Shown here: positions 1 to 9,200 of the stretch, piece by piece
Layout: each line of letters begins with the position of its first letter
How positions within the stretch are numbered: the first letter of the stretch is position 1
Source: Rickettsiales bacterium
Lineage (GTDB): Bacteria > Pseudomonadota > Alphaproteobacteria > Rickettsiales > UBA1997
Assembly (NCBI GenBank): GCA_023262945.1
Contig: JALQXY010000152.1
Location: 1 to 17,648, forward strand
Length of the DNA stretch: 17,648 bases
Reading direction: 5' to 3'
Program-made: the position numbers and the translations under genes
The notes under the pieces: generated by a model
Seen by the model: only the letters and a program-made list of their open reading frames with translations
What the model was told of the DNA's origin: nothing
Databases searched by the model: none

Positions 1-1247
1 AAGCTTTACACATAAGTGAAGAAGAAAATCTAGCCATGATAGAAGGCTCGATTAAATATATCAGGCAAAATAACAAGGAAGCTATTTTTGATGCTGAGCA
101 TTTTTTTGACGGTTTTAAATCTAATAAAGAATTTGCTTTAAAAGTTATTAAATGCGCTTTTAACGCTGGCGCAAGATGGATTGTATTATGCGATACTAAC
201 GGCGGCACATTGCCAAGCGAAATAAAAGAAATTATCAATCAAGTAACTTCACAAATTCCTGGTGAAAATCTAGGAATTCATTGCCATAATGATTCAGGAC
301 AAGCGGTGGCAAATTCAATTGCTGCCGTTGAAGCTGGCGTAAGACAAGTACAAGGCACTATAAATGGTATTGGAGAAAGATGTGGCAATGCTGATCTTAC
401 CTCCATCATTCCAACCCTAATGTTAAAAATGGGTTTTGATATTGGTATCAACAACTCTCAATTAAAAAATCTTAAAAGAGTTTCGCATTATCTCGATGAT
501 TTACTAGGCAAAGAGCGCAATGATTTTGCGCCATATGTTGGAAAATACGCTTTTGCTCATAAAGGCGGATTACATGTTTCTGCGGTAAGTAAAAATCCTC
601 AATGTTACGAACATATAGAACCTCAAAAAGTAGGTAATAAGCGTTTTATTATAGTTTCTGATCAAGCTGGTCGTTCCAATATTATTGAAAGACTCAAAGA
701 AATAGGAATCAATCCTAATGATGATAAAATAAGTAATAAAATTAACGACTTAGTACAAGAAGTAAAAACAAAAGAAGCAAAGGGTTATTCTTATGATGTT
801 GCTAATGCTAGCTTTGCTATATTGGCAAATAAATTACTATTTGCCAAAAAAGATTATTTTGAGCTTGTCGATTTTGACACCATAAATGATGTTAAATATT
901 TGCAAGATGATGAAATAGAAATTACCTCTAAAGCCACAGTAAAAATTAAAATAAACGATAAAATATCAAACTCCCAGGCTTCTGGCAATGGTCCGGTTAA
1001 TGCTTTGGATAAGGCTCTTCGCCAAATATTATCTAAAAATTATCCTATTTTAGAAAATACAACTCTAAGCGACTACAAAGTAAGAATAATTAATCCCTCT
1101 GATGGCACTAAAGCAATAACAAGAGTATTAATAGAATTTAGTGATGATCGAGGTCAAAAATGGACTACTATTGGCGTATCACAAAATATAGTATATGCCT
1201 CTTTTCAGGCTCTGAAAGACGGCATCACTTACAAATTATCGCAATAA
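1..1247 (+). CDS. cimA: (R)-citramalate synthase, CimA type (5' end missing)
   Basis: This enzyme condenses pyruvate and acetyl-CoA to citramalate, the first step of the threonine-independent route to 2-oxobutyrate and isoleucine. The reading frame is open to the window edge: the first codons read A-L-H-I-S-E-E-E-N-L-A before the first ATG at 36, and E-E-N-L-A-M-I is ordinary internal sequence of the family, so the start lies outside. I estimate that about 110 N-terminal residues are missing. Counting from the ATG at 36, the TIM-barrel metal motif HCHNDSG lies near residue 83, followed by GTINGIGERCGNADL near 107 and HKGGLHVSAV near 175. The last 100 residues are a LeuA-type regulatory domain containing ASGNGPVNALDKALRQ, a form typical of the CimA-related branch (TIGR00977-like) rather than LeuA. 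It is first in a plus-strand run, with ubiH only 2 nt downstream. An isopropylmalate or homocitrate synthase is less likely. Confidence 0.88.
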   Translation, partial: ALHISEEENLAMIEGSIKYIRQNNKEAIFDAEHFFDGFKSNKEFALKVIKCAFNAGARWIVLCDTNGGTLPSEIKEIINQVTSQIPGENLGIHCHNDSGQAVANSIAAVEAGVRQVQGTINGIGERCGNADLTSIIPTLMLKMGFDIGINNSQLKNLKRVSHYLDDLLGKERNDFAPYVGKYAFAHKGGLHVSAVSKNPQCYEHIEPQKVGNKRFIIVSDQAGRSNIIERLKEIGINPNDDKISNKINDLVQEVKTKEAKGYSYDVANASFAILANKLLFAKKDYFELVDFDTINDVKYLQDDEIEITSKATVKIKINDKISNSQASGNGPVNALDKALRQILSKNYPILENTTLSDYKVRIINPSDGTKAITRVLIEFSDDRGQKWTTIGVSQNIVYASFQALKDGITYKLSQ

Positions 1248-1249
1248 TT

Positions 1250-2446
1250 ATGAAGCAAGATAATTTTGATATTGTTATAATTGGCGGCTCTTTTGCGGGA
1301 ATGACTTCAGCTTTAGGACTGGCAAATATATCACCTGATATAAAAATTGCCATAATTGAAAAAATAGATATCAAAAATCAAGATAGAAAAAATGATGGTC
1401 GCAGCTATGCTATATCATCATCATCTTTGCAATTCTTTCAAGAAATTGATATTTATGACGAATTGCAACAAGATGCAGGTAAAATAAGGGATATAAAAAT
1501 TAGCGATGGCAATTCGCCTCTTATCTTAGATTTCTTTGGAGCTACCATTAATAAAAAAACCAAACAACTTGGCCAGATTATTGAAAGCTATCAAATTCAT
1601 AATGCTTTACGCAACAAAATATTAAAACAAAAAAATATCACTATTTTTTGTCCTAATTATTACAAAGAAATAAATCTTGAAAATGGCGCAAAAATTACAC
1701 TTGATGATAACAAAATTATAAATGCTAAACTTCTATTAGCTTGCGATGGACGCTCTTCGCAATTACGCCATAAATTTCAAATCCACACAATTACAAAAAA
1801 ATATCATCAAGCAGCGATAGTATTTGATATTTGTCATAAAAATAATCATAATAATGTAGCTTTCGAGAAATTTTATCCTCAAGGACCTTTGGCTATTTTA
1901 CCACTCAAAGAACAAAATAAATCATCCATTGTATGGATCGTTCCTGAAAGCAATATTGAGGCCTATCTAAGCCTAGATAATGAAAACTTTATATCGCAAC
2001 TTAATAAAAAAATTGCTGACGATGTTGGTATAGTTAGTAAAATTTCATCAAAATTTACCTATCCATTAACATTAGTTGAAGCAAATAAATTTTATCACAA
2101 AAAAATGCTATTAGTTGGAGACTCTGCTTGCGGCATTCATCCTATTGCTGGCCAAGGGTTTAATTTGGCAATTTCTTCGATCGAAATATTAAAAAATTTA
2201 ATTAAAGATAATTTTCTTAATGGTTTTGATATAAGCTCATCAAATCTAATAACAGAATATAACAAAAAAGCTCGATTTAATTCTTGTAAAATGGTTGTGG
2301 CTACCGACATACTAAACTCATTATTTGAAAGCAAGAGTCTTATTTTATCAAAATCAAGACGCATCGGTTTAGCCATTACCAATAAAATCCCATACCTAAA
2401 AAAAATATTTATTACCGCTGCTGGTGGCAGATTTGATAAAAATTAA
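1250..2446 (+). CDS. ubiH: UbiH/UbiF/Coq6-family FAD-dependent ubiquinone biosynthesis hydroxylase
   Basis: This is a 398-residue flavoprotein monooxygenase that most likely hydroxylates the ring of a ubiquinone precursor. It shows the N-terminal Rossmann motif IIGGSFAGMTSA (residues about 10-21), a second FAD/NADPH motif ACDGRSS (about 163) and the C-terminal FAD ribityl motif LLVGDSACGIHPIAGQG. The usual GDAAH is here GDSAC, but the following HPxAGQG is intact. The chosen start is the ATG 2 nt after the cimA stop, because FAD-binding sequence begins at once. An in-frame ATG at 1160 would add 30 residues that merely read cimA in another frame. The family has several paralogues (UbiH, UbiI, UbiF, UbiL) that act on different ring carbons, and the sequence alone does not tell me which one this is. 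waaA follows after 13 nt. Confidence 0.85.
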   Translation: MKQDNFDIVIIGGSFAGMTSALGLANISPDIKIAIIEKIDIKNQDRKNDGRSYAISSSSLQFFQEIDIYDELQQDAGKIRDIKISDGNSPLILDFFGATINKKTKQLGQIIESYQIHNALRNKILKQKNITIFCPNYYKEINLENGAKITLDDNKIINAKLLLACDGRSSQLRHKFQIHTITKKYHQAAIVFDICHKNNHNNVAFEKFYPQGPLAILPLKEQNKSSIVWIVPESNIEAYLSLDNENFISQLNKKIADDVGIVSKISSKFTYPLTLVEANKFYHKKMLLVGDSACGIHPIAGQGFNLAISSIEILKNLIKDNFLNGFDISSSNLITEYNKKARFNSCKMVVATDILNSLFESKSLILSKSRRIGLAITNKIPYLKKIFITAAGGRFDKN

Positions 2447-2459
2447 TCAATATTAAATA

Positions 2460-3719
2460 ATGTTACTGCATCTTTATAAAGCATTATCGATTTTGTCTTT
2501 TCCTTTTATTGAAATATGGCTAATTTTAAGGATCGTCAAAAAGAAAGAAAATAAAATCAGCTTTAATCAACGCTTTGCTAGAACAAAAATTGCAAGACCA
2601 GCTGGCAATGTAATATGGGTTCATGCCGTAAGTGTTGGAGAAGCTAATTCCGCGCTAACATTAATAGAAGAAATTCTTCAGCAAGATAAAAAAAGCGCAA
2701 TACTAATAACCACCAGCACCTTAACTTCGGCACAAATTGTTAATGATAAATTAAATAATTTTAAAAAACGCTTAATTCATCAATTTTTACCAATTGATTC
2801 TTTATATGTGGTTAGGCAGTTTCTTGATTTTTGGCAATTTGATAAGGCTATTTTTGTTGAATCAGAAATATGGCCAAATTTAATATTGGAAGCAAGAAAT
2901 AGAGATATTAAAATTTATTTAGTTAACGCCAGAATATCAGAAAAATCATATAAAAGATGGATTTTTTTACAGAAATTTCTTTTTACAAAAATTTTTGACA
3001 AATTTGATAAAATTTTTGTACAATATGAAAAAGATCTTACAAAATTTAAATCACTGCAAGCAAAAGAAGTTTTATTTCTAGGCGATTTAAAAGCTCAAAG
3101 CAGGCCATTATCTTTTGATTCCAAAGAATTAGAAGATCTAAAATTAGCCATAAAAAATAGAAAAATATTATTATGCGCCAGCACTCATAAAGGTGAGGAA
3201 GAGATTTTACTAAAATGTCATAAAACACTAAAACAAAAATTTCCTGATTTATTAACAATTATTATACCAAGACATCCAAATCGTAGCAGCGAAATTAGTA
3301 AATTATTAATTAATTATAGATTTGCCAAACGCAGCAATAATGATAAAATTACAGAAGATAAAGAAATATATCTAGTTGATAGCTTGGGTGAGTTGGGATT
3401 ATTTTATAAATTAGCTGATTTTGCTTTTATTGGCGGCTCTATAATTGATGTTGGCGGTCACAATCCTTATGAAGCAATAAATTTAGATTGTGCAGTTATT
3501 AGTGGTGATCGATTTGATAATTTTGCACATATTTACAAAACCCTTTCTCAGGAACAAGGCTGTATAATAGTTAAATCAGAAAAAGAATTAATAAAATCTA
3601 TTGAAAAAATAATAATTGACAAAAAACTTGCCTCAAATTTACTAAAAAATGCCAAAAATATCATTAAACAAACTAACATTGCCAAAAAAATAACAATAAA
3701 TATCAATAATGACCAATAG
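2460..3719 (+). CDS. waaA: 3-deoxy-D-manno-octulosonic acid (Kdo) transferase
   Basis: WaaA transfers Kdo from CMP-Kdo to lipid IVA at the inner face of the inner membrane, so its presence implies LPS or at least Kdo-lipid A. The 419 residues match the family length. An N-terminal hydrophobic anchor (about 5-25) is followed by the acceptor-side motif WVHAVSVGEANS (53-64), ESEIWPNL (134-141) and NARIS (about 156). The C-terminal GT-B half has CASTHKGEEEILL, IIPRHPNRSSEI and FIGGSIIDVGGHNPYEA, all characteristic of KdtA/WaaA. The oddity is at residue 37: the sequence reads N-Q-R-F where the family normally has E-R-(F/Y/L), and that Glu is the proposed catalytic base. The codon is CAA at 2568-2570. 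The gene overlaps the ddl start by 11 nt, which suggests translational coupling. Confidence 0.93.
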   Translation: MLLHLYKALSILSFPFIEIWLILRIVKKKENKISFNQRFARTKIARPAGNVIWVHAVSVGEANSALTLIEEILQQDKKSAILITTSTLTSAQIVNDKLNNFKKRLIHQFLPIDSLYVVRQFLDFWQFDKAIFVESEIWPNLILEARNRDIKIYLVNARISEKSYKRWIFLQKFLFTKIFDKFDKIFVQYEKDLTKFKSLQAKEVLFLGDLKAQSRPLSFDSKELEDLKLAIKNRKILLCASTHKGEEEILLKCHKTLKQKFPDLLTIIIPRHPNRSSEISKLLINYRFAKRSNNDKITEDKEIYLVDSLGELGLFYKLADFAFIGGSIIDVGGHNPYEAINLDCAVISGDRFDNFAHIYKTLSQEQGCIIVKSEKELIKSIEKIIIDKKLASNLLKNAKNIIKQTNIAKKITININNDQ

Positions 3720-4926
3720 CACAAACAAAAAAACAGTGGCCGTTTTATTTGGCGGCATTTCAGTTGAGCATGATGTTAGTATTCTTACTGGATTACAAAT
3801 TATCGATGCCATAGATTCAACAATTTATGATATTATTCCAGTTTATATTGATCAAAACGGTGATTGGTTTTGTGGCGATCAATTATTAAATCGTAAAAAT
3901 TATCATTTTAGCCCAGATAAAAAGAAAGAATTAAACAAAATCAGTTTAGATTTAGGTACTAACTTTAATGACAAGCCATATTTTACTCAGAAAAAAAGAT
4001 GCTTTTTTGCTAAAGATAAGAAACTATATTTTGATATCGCATTTTTAGCTTTGCATGGCGGTGCTGGTGAAAATGGACAGATTCAAGGAGCTTTTGCCAT
4101 GGCCAATATTCCTTTTACGGGATGCGATCATTTTAGCTCATCTATTGCTATGAATAAAGCATTTACTAAAAATATTTTAAGAAATGCTAAAATTAATGTT
4201 TTGCCCGATATTTTAATACATAAACCTAAATCTCAAAATATCATAAGCAAAAAAGATCTGTTAAAAGATATTAAAATCAACTTTCCTGTTTGTGTAAAAC
4301 CATGCAACCTTGGCAGTAGCGTTGGGGTTTATAAAGCAAACAATGAAGGTGATTTATATAGTGCAGTTCTACAAATCTTTAAAATCGATGATATAGCAAT
4401 AATTGAACCATTTGTTGAAAATCTTGTTGAGTATAATATCAGCGTTTGCAAGGCAATCGACGAAGATATAAAAGTATCAGCTATTGAACAACCAAATAGT
4501 GAAAATGAATTACTAAACTTTAAAGATAAATATCTTAATGATGGTGACAATTTAGACAATAAATTATCCACTCCAACATCTCAAGGCATGGCCTCTTCTT
4601 CAAGAACAATAAATCCCAGCCTAACCAAAAAGCAAAATGATTTTATTATTGACTCAGCTAAAAAAGCTTTTTCCCTTATTGGTGCCAATGGCGCACCCCG
4701 AATTGATTTTTTATGCAATAAAAAAACCAAAGAAATTTGGCTTAACGAAATCAACACTCTTCCTGGGTCTTTAGGTTATTATTTGTGGCAAGCAAGCAGT
4801 GATAAAATAAACTTTACCAAACTTTTAACAAATTTAATAAATGAAGGATTTAATCGTTTACGAGATAATTTCAAACAAATTGATTTAAAGTCTTGCCAAG
4901 CAGCAATTTTTAACGATAAGAATTAA
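3709..4926 (+). CDS. ddl: D-alanine-D-alanine ligase family protein (atypical subfamily)
   Basis: This ATP-grasp ligase probably makes the D-Ala-D-Ala terminus of the murein stem peptide. Visible motifs are VLFGGISVEHDVS (13-25, with the substrate-side Glu 20), LALHGGAGENGQIQG (113-127), VKPCNLGSSVGV (196-207, ATP loop), EPFVENLVEYNISV, APRIDFL (329-335) and NEINTLPGSL (346-355, metal and substrate site). At 405 residues it is longer than a standard DdlA/DdlB. The extra length lies before the first ATP-grasp lobe and in the omega-loop region (264-305), which reads LNFKDKYLNDG and then GMASSSRT instead of the usual FYDYxAKY. From memory this resembles a separate Ddl-like subfamily found outside the classical murC-murB-ddl cluster, and no mur gene is next to it here. 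A D-Ala-D-X ligase of different specificity is possible. Its ATG sits inside the waaA 3' end (11-nt overlap). Confidence 0.85.
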   Translation: MTNSTNKKTVAVLFGGISVEHDVSILTGLQIIDAIDSTIYDIIPVYIDQNGDWFCGDQLLNRKNYHFSPDKKKELNKISLDLGTNFNDKPYFTQKKRCFFAKDKKLYFDIAFLALHGGAGENGQIQGAFAMANIPFTGCDHFSSSIAMNKAFTKNILRNAKINVLPDILIHKPKSQNIISKKDLLKDIKINFPVCVKPCNLGSSVGVYKANNEGDLYSAVLQIFKIDDIAIIEPFVENLVEYNISVCKAIDEDIKVSAIEQPNSENELLNFKDKYLNDGDNLDNKLSTPTSQGMASSSRTINPSLTKKQNDFIIDSAKKAFSLIGANGAPRIDFLCNKKTKEIWLNEINTLPGSLGYYLWQASSDKINFTKLLTNLINEGFNRLRDNFKQIDLKSCQAAIFNDKN

Positions 4927-4933
4927 TTATTTA

Positions 4934-5102
4934 TATCAAATACCATCTAAAAATAAACAATATGACAAAATATTTTTTGAGATAAAAATTTTTAAAAAAT
5001 GAAGCTGTATATCCATACAGCTGAAGCTTTTTAGAGATTTTTAGTCAAAAAGATAAAGTCAGATTGTTTAGTTTTTATAATGTTTTTAGGTAAGAATTGC
5101 TC
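4934..5102 (+). repeat. Palindromic MITE-like repeat, family 1, copy A (full length, 169 bp)
   Basis: The element fills the space between convergent ddl and metK. Bases 4944-4990 (47 nt) are identical to 17545-17591, and 5047-5077 (31 nt) are the exact reverse complement of 10499-10529. The whole unit is one long imperfect palindrome: the left arm (…CATCTAAAAATAAACAAT…) and the reverse complement of the right arm (…ACCTAAAAA…CTAAACAATCTGAC…) align along most of their length, meeting at a central hairpin at 5003-5022. Its right tip overlaps the metK stop codon. No transposase is encoded. The architecture (under 200 bp, terminal inverted repeats, intergenic, several copies) suggests a non-autonomous mobile element, comparable in size to Rickettsia palindromic elements, but I do not recognise the family. 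Confidence 0.85.
5003..5032. terminator. Possible bidirectional terminator hairpin inside repeat copy A
   Basis: A perfect 8-bp stem AGCTGTAT/ATACAGCT (5003-5010 and 5015-5022) with a 4-nt ATCC loop sits midway between the convergent stops of ddl and metK. On the plus strand it is followed shortly by five T (5028-5032). On the minus strand it is followed by six T (the complement of 4994-4999). Position and shape suit intrinsic termination for both genes, so the repeat may have been co-opted for this. The function is inferred, while the hairpin itself is plain in the sequence. Confidence 0.5.
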
Positions 5103-6258
5103 ACAAATAACTTTTTATTTTTGCCGCCAAATCTAGCTTTTCCCAAGAAAAACCTCCATCCAGATCAACATCTCGACCAAAATGACCATAAGCAGCACTT
5201 CTATAATAAATTGGCTTATTAAGGCCCAAGTGAGTGCGAATTCCTCTAGGGGTTAAATCAACTAAATTATTAATTACTTTGATTAATTCTTCGCCTTTGA
5301 TGCCAGTACCATGATTATTGATATAAAGAGATTGTGGCTTTGATAAGCCGATAGCATAAGAAAGCTGTATAGTGCAACGAGTTGCCAAACCGGTAGCAAC
5401 TATATTTTTAGCTAAATAACGAGCCATATATGCTGCAGAGCGATCAACTTTTGTTGGATCTTTACCAGAAAAAGCTCCTCCACCATGAGGAGCGGCGCCT
5501 CCATAGGTATCAACTATTATTTTACGCCCAGTAAGACCAGCATCGCCATCCGGACCACCAATTACAAAAACTCCTGTTGGATTTACTAAAAACTCATCAT
5601 CTTCACACATCCATCCATCAGGTAATGAATTTATGACATAAGGCCTAATAAGATCTTTTATCTCTTTTTGCGTTATATCTGGTTTATGTTGAATTGAAAC
5701 CAATATTGTTTTAGCTTTTATTGGCTTGCCATTTTCATAAATTAAAGTGACTTGACTTTTAGCATCAGGACCTAAAGTTGGCAAAAGATTGTTTTTTACA
5801 GCATTTCTGATGTTGCGTAAAATAAGATGAGAATAATAAATTGGAGCTGGCATTAATTTATCAGTCTCATTGCAAGCATAACCAAACATAATCCCTTGAT
5901 CACCAGCCCCTTCTTCTTTATTAACAGATGCGTCAACTCCAATAGCAATATCTTTTGACTGCTCATGAATTAAGTTGGTTATTTTAAGATTTTGCCAATG
6001 AAAACCTTTTTGCTCATAACCAATCTCTTTGACAATTTGACGAATTTTATCTTCTATTTTATGTTTACTAATATTGGGAGCTCTTATTTCACCTCCAATA
6101 ATAACATTATTAGTAGTAGCAAATGTTTCTATGGCAAGTCTTGAATAAGGATCTTGTGATAGATATTCATCAACTAGAGCATCTGATATTTGATCACAAA
6201 TTTTATCAGGATGTCCATCGGATACTGATTCTGAGGTAAAAAGATAATTTATTGGCAT
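5101..6258 (-). CDS. metK: S-adenosylmethionine synthase (methionine adenosyltransferase)
   Basis: MetK makes S-adenosylmethionine from methionine and ATP in the cytosol, supplying all methyltransferases, including those of ubiquinone synthesis. The 385 residues are full length and all signature motifs are intact: SESVSDGHPDKICDQISDALVD (9-30), GAGDQGIMFGYA (about 117-128), GGPDGDAGLTGRKIIVDTYGG and GGGAFSGKDPTKVDRSAAYMARY. The ATG at 6258 gives the usual short N-terminus before the GHPDK motif. It lies 18 nt after the virB6 stop on the same strand, so the two are probably cotranscribed. The stop codon coincides with the tip of repeat copy A, so the extreme C-terminus (…KIKSYL) may have been set by that insertion. 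Some Rickettsia species carry a decayed metK and import SAM. This copy shows no sign of decay. Confidence 0.96.
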   Translation of the reverse strand: MPINYLFTSESVSDGHPDKICDQISDALVDEYLSQDPYSRLAIETFATTNNVIIGGEIRAPNISKHKIEDKIRQIVKEIGYEQKGFHWQNLKITNLIHEQSKDIAIGVDASVNKEEGAGDQGIMFGYACNETDKLMPAPIYYSHLILRNIRNAVKNNLLPTLGPDAKSQVTLIYENGKPIKAKTILVSIQHKPDITQKEIKDLIRPYVINSLPDGWMCEDDEFLVNPTGVFVIGGPDGDAGLTGRKIIVDTYGGAAPHGGGAFSGKDPTKVDRSAAYMARYLAKNIVATGLATRCTIQLSYAIGLSKPQSLYINNHGTGIKGEELIKVINNLVDLTPRGIRTHLGLNKPIYYRSAAYGHFGRDVDLDGGFSWEKLDLAAKIKSYL

Positions 6259-6276
6259 TTTGTAAATAAATTAAGA

Positions 6277-9200
6277 TTAATCATCTTCATCTTCATCGCC
6301 TTCTAAAATAGGATCAAGAGATGATTTTTTAAATTTAGATTGCTGAGCATTTTTTACATCTTCTATCTTTTTATCAATATCATTTTGACTTTCAAAATAA
6401 AGTTCAAAAGCTTTTTTAGTAGAATATTGCGGATCAGATAAGATTCTATCATAATCTATTTCCAATAATTCAGAGTTTTTAACTTCAAAGGCTTTATCGA
6501 TTAATCTTTCAAGATCTTCTTCTGCAAACTCTTTTTCAAATAAATCTTTAGCAAATTCTTTTTTTACATTTTCTAACTTTGCTATTTTTTCTTCAGTCGA
6601 CCGAAGTTTACTTTCTGTAATACTATTTATTAAATCATCCTGTTCTTTAGCAATAACATAACATATTTTTTCAGCAATTCTTGCCCCGGTTAACTCTATA
6701 TTACTTTTATAATGGCCATTTTCTATTGCTCTTTTTTTTCTCAAACCAATATCAAATTCTATAGCTTTTTGCATTAATGATTTATCTTCCTCTTTAGTAA
6801 TAAATTTTTCTCGAGCATCAAATATCTTTGCATTGGTATTAAAAATCTTATCCAGATACGAAACGGGAGCATGATGTTCAATAATTCTGCCCAGTGCCCC
6901 TTGTAATTCTTGATCCGTTCTATCTTTATCGAAGAGATCTAATAACTTTTTATTTTGATCTAGTAATGCATCTTTCTCAAGTTTCTTTGACTCTAAAGAG
7001 TCAGAATCTATTTTTAGTTTCTTATCAAGGTTTTTATGAATTAAATAAGCCGCTTTTTTCGCTTCTTGCAATTTATCAATTTCACTTTTTGGTTTGACAT
7101 TTTTTAAATATTGCAAAGTAGCTTCTTTTTTAATTTCTCTAACTTTAAATCTCTTATTAAAACTTTCTTCTTTTTCTAATTTAGAAGTTAAGCGATTAAT
7201 TCTTCTAGCGAAATTTTCTTGCGCTAATTTTGGATTATGCGCTGGGTTACGCATCAAATGACGACCAAATTTTTTGATACGAGTCTTAGCACCAAAAATA
7301 AAACCTTTTCTTTTGGCATCTTTATATTTTTGAGATTGCTCAAATTGCTCTTGTTGCAAATGCTGCATATATTTACTTTGCAATTCTTTGTCGCCAACAA
7401 AAGCCTTTGCTGCTTCACCCCTAGAAAGAACTACTTGTTCTTTAATTTGATTTTTATTACCTCTTAAATAATTTGCGATCATGGCATCATCAGCTCCAGC
7501 TATATTATTTTTAACCCAATTAGCAATATTTCTTTTTACCTCTTCGCGAGCTTCTTTTCCTGATAATATGTTACCATTTTTTATTTTATGTTTTACATTT
7601 AAAGCTTCTTGCTTGATTCTATTTTTTATAGGTTCTTCTATTAATATCTTATCTAATCTTTTTTCAATATTAACATTATCTATACCAAGCATTGCAAAGG
7701 TATTAGCTCTGCCGTCTTTATTTCCTTTCATTCCTCCATATCTTTGTTGTTCTAAATTTTGCAACACATCATTTCTAATAAATTTACCAGCTTCAATGCC
7801 GCTTAATCCATTTGCTCTAGATTTTTTCTTTGCTTCTGATATGGCGTTATCAATAATTCTATCTCGCAATCTTGATCTTGGACCCCTGAAAGGAATCATT
7901 TTACCAGCACGATTCCAAAGACCAGCAATGCCACTTTTACGCATCAATTTAGTGGTAAATGATATTGCCCTAGCTGTATTTGCACTAGATTGAAGAGTGC
8001 TAATACCACTTCCAACAAGTCCATATAATCCTTTCATCATATTATTAGCTAAGGCAAAACTTGATGCCCCAGAAATCTGACCTTGATCATTTTTAGATCC
8101 ACCACCCTTTTCAGCACCACCAAAAGCAGAAAGACTTGAAGCAACCTGTCCCATTGCACTTATAATCATAAAAGTGATAAATATTAAACCACCAATTTCA
8201 AATATATCTTTCATCCATTCAGGAAAACTTCGATCCAAGTTATTTGCCTCTACAACTTTAAATTTAATGAATGGTTTTATAAAATATCTCTCAACATAAC
8301 AAACTTCATAATACAATAAATTATAAAAACCTTTTTCAATTAGATACCAAAAAATATATACAGAGCTAAATAATACCACCAACTCTAAAGATCGAGATAC
8401 CAAAAATTTAATCCAATTAGTAAAAATGGAATATGTTTGATTAAATAATATAAAACACATAAATATAGGCCCTAGCGATAATGCAAAAATTATTTTTAAT
8501 AAATTTATCAAATAAACAGTCGCCGCAAAAAGCATGACGTAAATAAAGAAGAAGATTAATGCATAAACCGCAATAATTACAATAAATCCATAACTTTTAC
8601 CAAAAAATAGACCCCATATTTTATTGGTTACCGATTGAGAAAATAATTTTTTAATAGTATTGTCTATACAAGTAAATCGCGTAGAATTGTTATAGTTACT
8701 ATTAATAGCTTGATTGCATTGTTCAATACCACTTCCAGATCTTCCTTCATTAGAAAATAATGCCATTTTTGATACTAATTCATTAGTACCTTCATGGAAG
8801 AATTTAACGATGTAGTTATTATAAATATTCCAACTAGTAGGACTAACAAACATTATGATAACAGAAATCTTTATGACTCTCATAATTATTTCTTTGCGAT
8901 TAATTTCTATAGTGCCCAGCAAAACAGATATACCAAATATTACAACATACATCAAAAGCAAAAGCCTTATCGCATTAATAAAATCAGAATCAATTACTAA
9001 ATTATTATATAATATTTTCAGTAAGCCGCCATTATCAATAAAATTAACATTGGTAACTGAATTATTTAAATCAATTGAACTGCTATTACCTGAAGGCTGA
9101 GCACCCGATTCAAAGGTAACATTATAACCATTGTTATTACCTTGAACAACTTCTTTTCCCAAAACCAACTCTTCAACCGTTGCAACTATATATTCAAGTA

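Noticed and set aside
1160..1249. Upstream in-frame ATG that would extend the UbiH-like protein by 30 residues
   Set aside because: The extra residues are only cimA sequence read in another frame, and the FAD motif begins directly after the ATG at 1250.
5003..5022. SAM riboswitch or similar cis-regulatory RNA near metK
   Set aside because: The hairpin is at the 3' end of metK, not upstream, and belongs to a dispersed repeat. The gap before metK is only 18 nt.
7481..7993. 170-residue plus-strand open frame opposite virB6, hydrophobic
   Set aside because: It is the antisense of a Lys/Glu-rich helix region, which reads as Leu/Phe/Ser-rich on the other strand. No ribosome site or family motif is visible. 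The other plus-strand frames inside 6894-9100 are rejected for the same reason.
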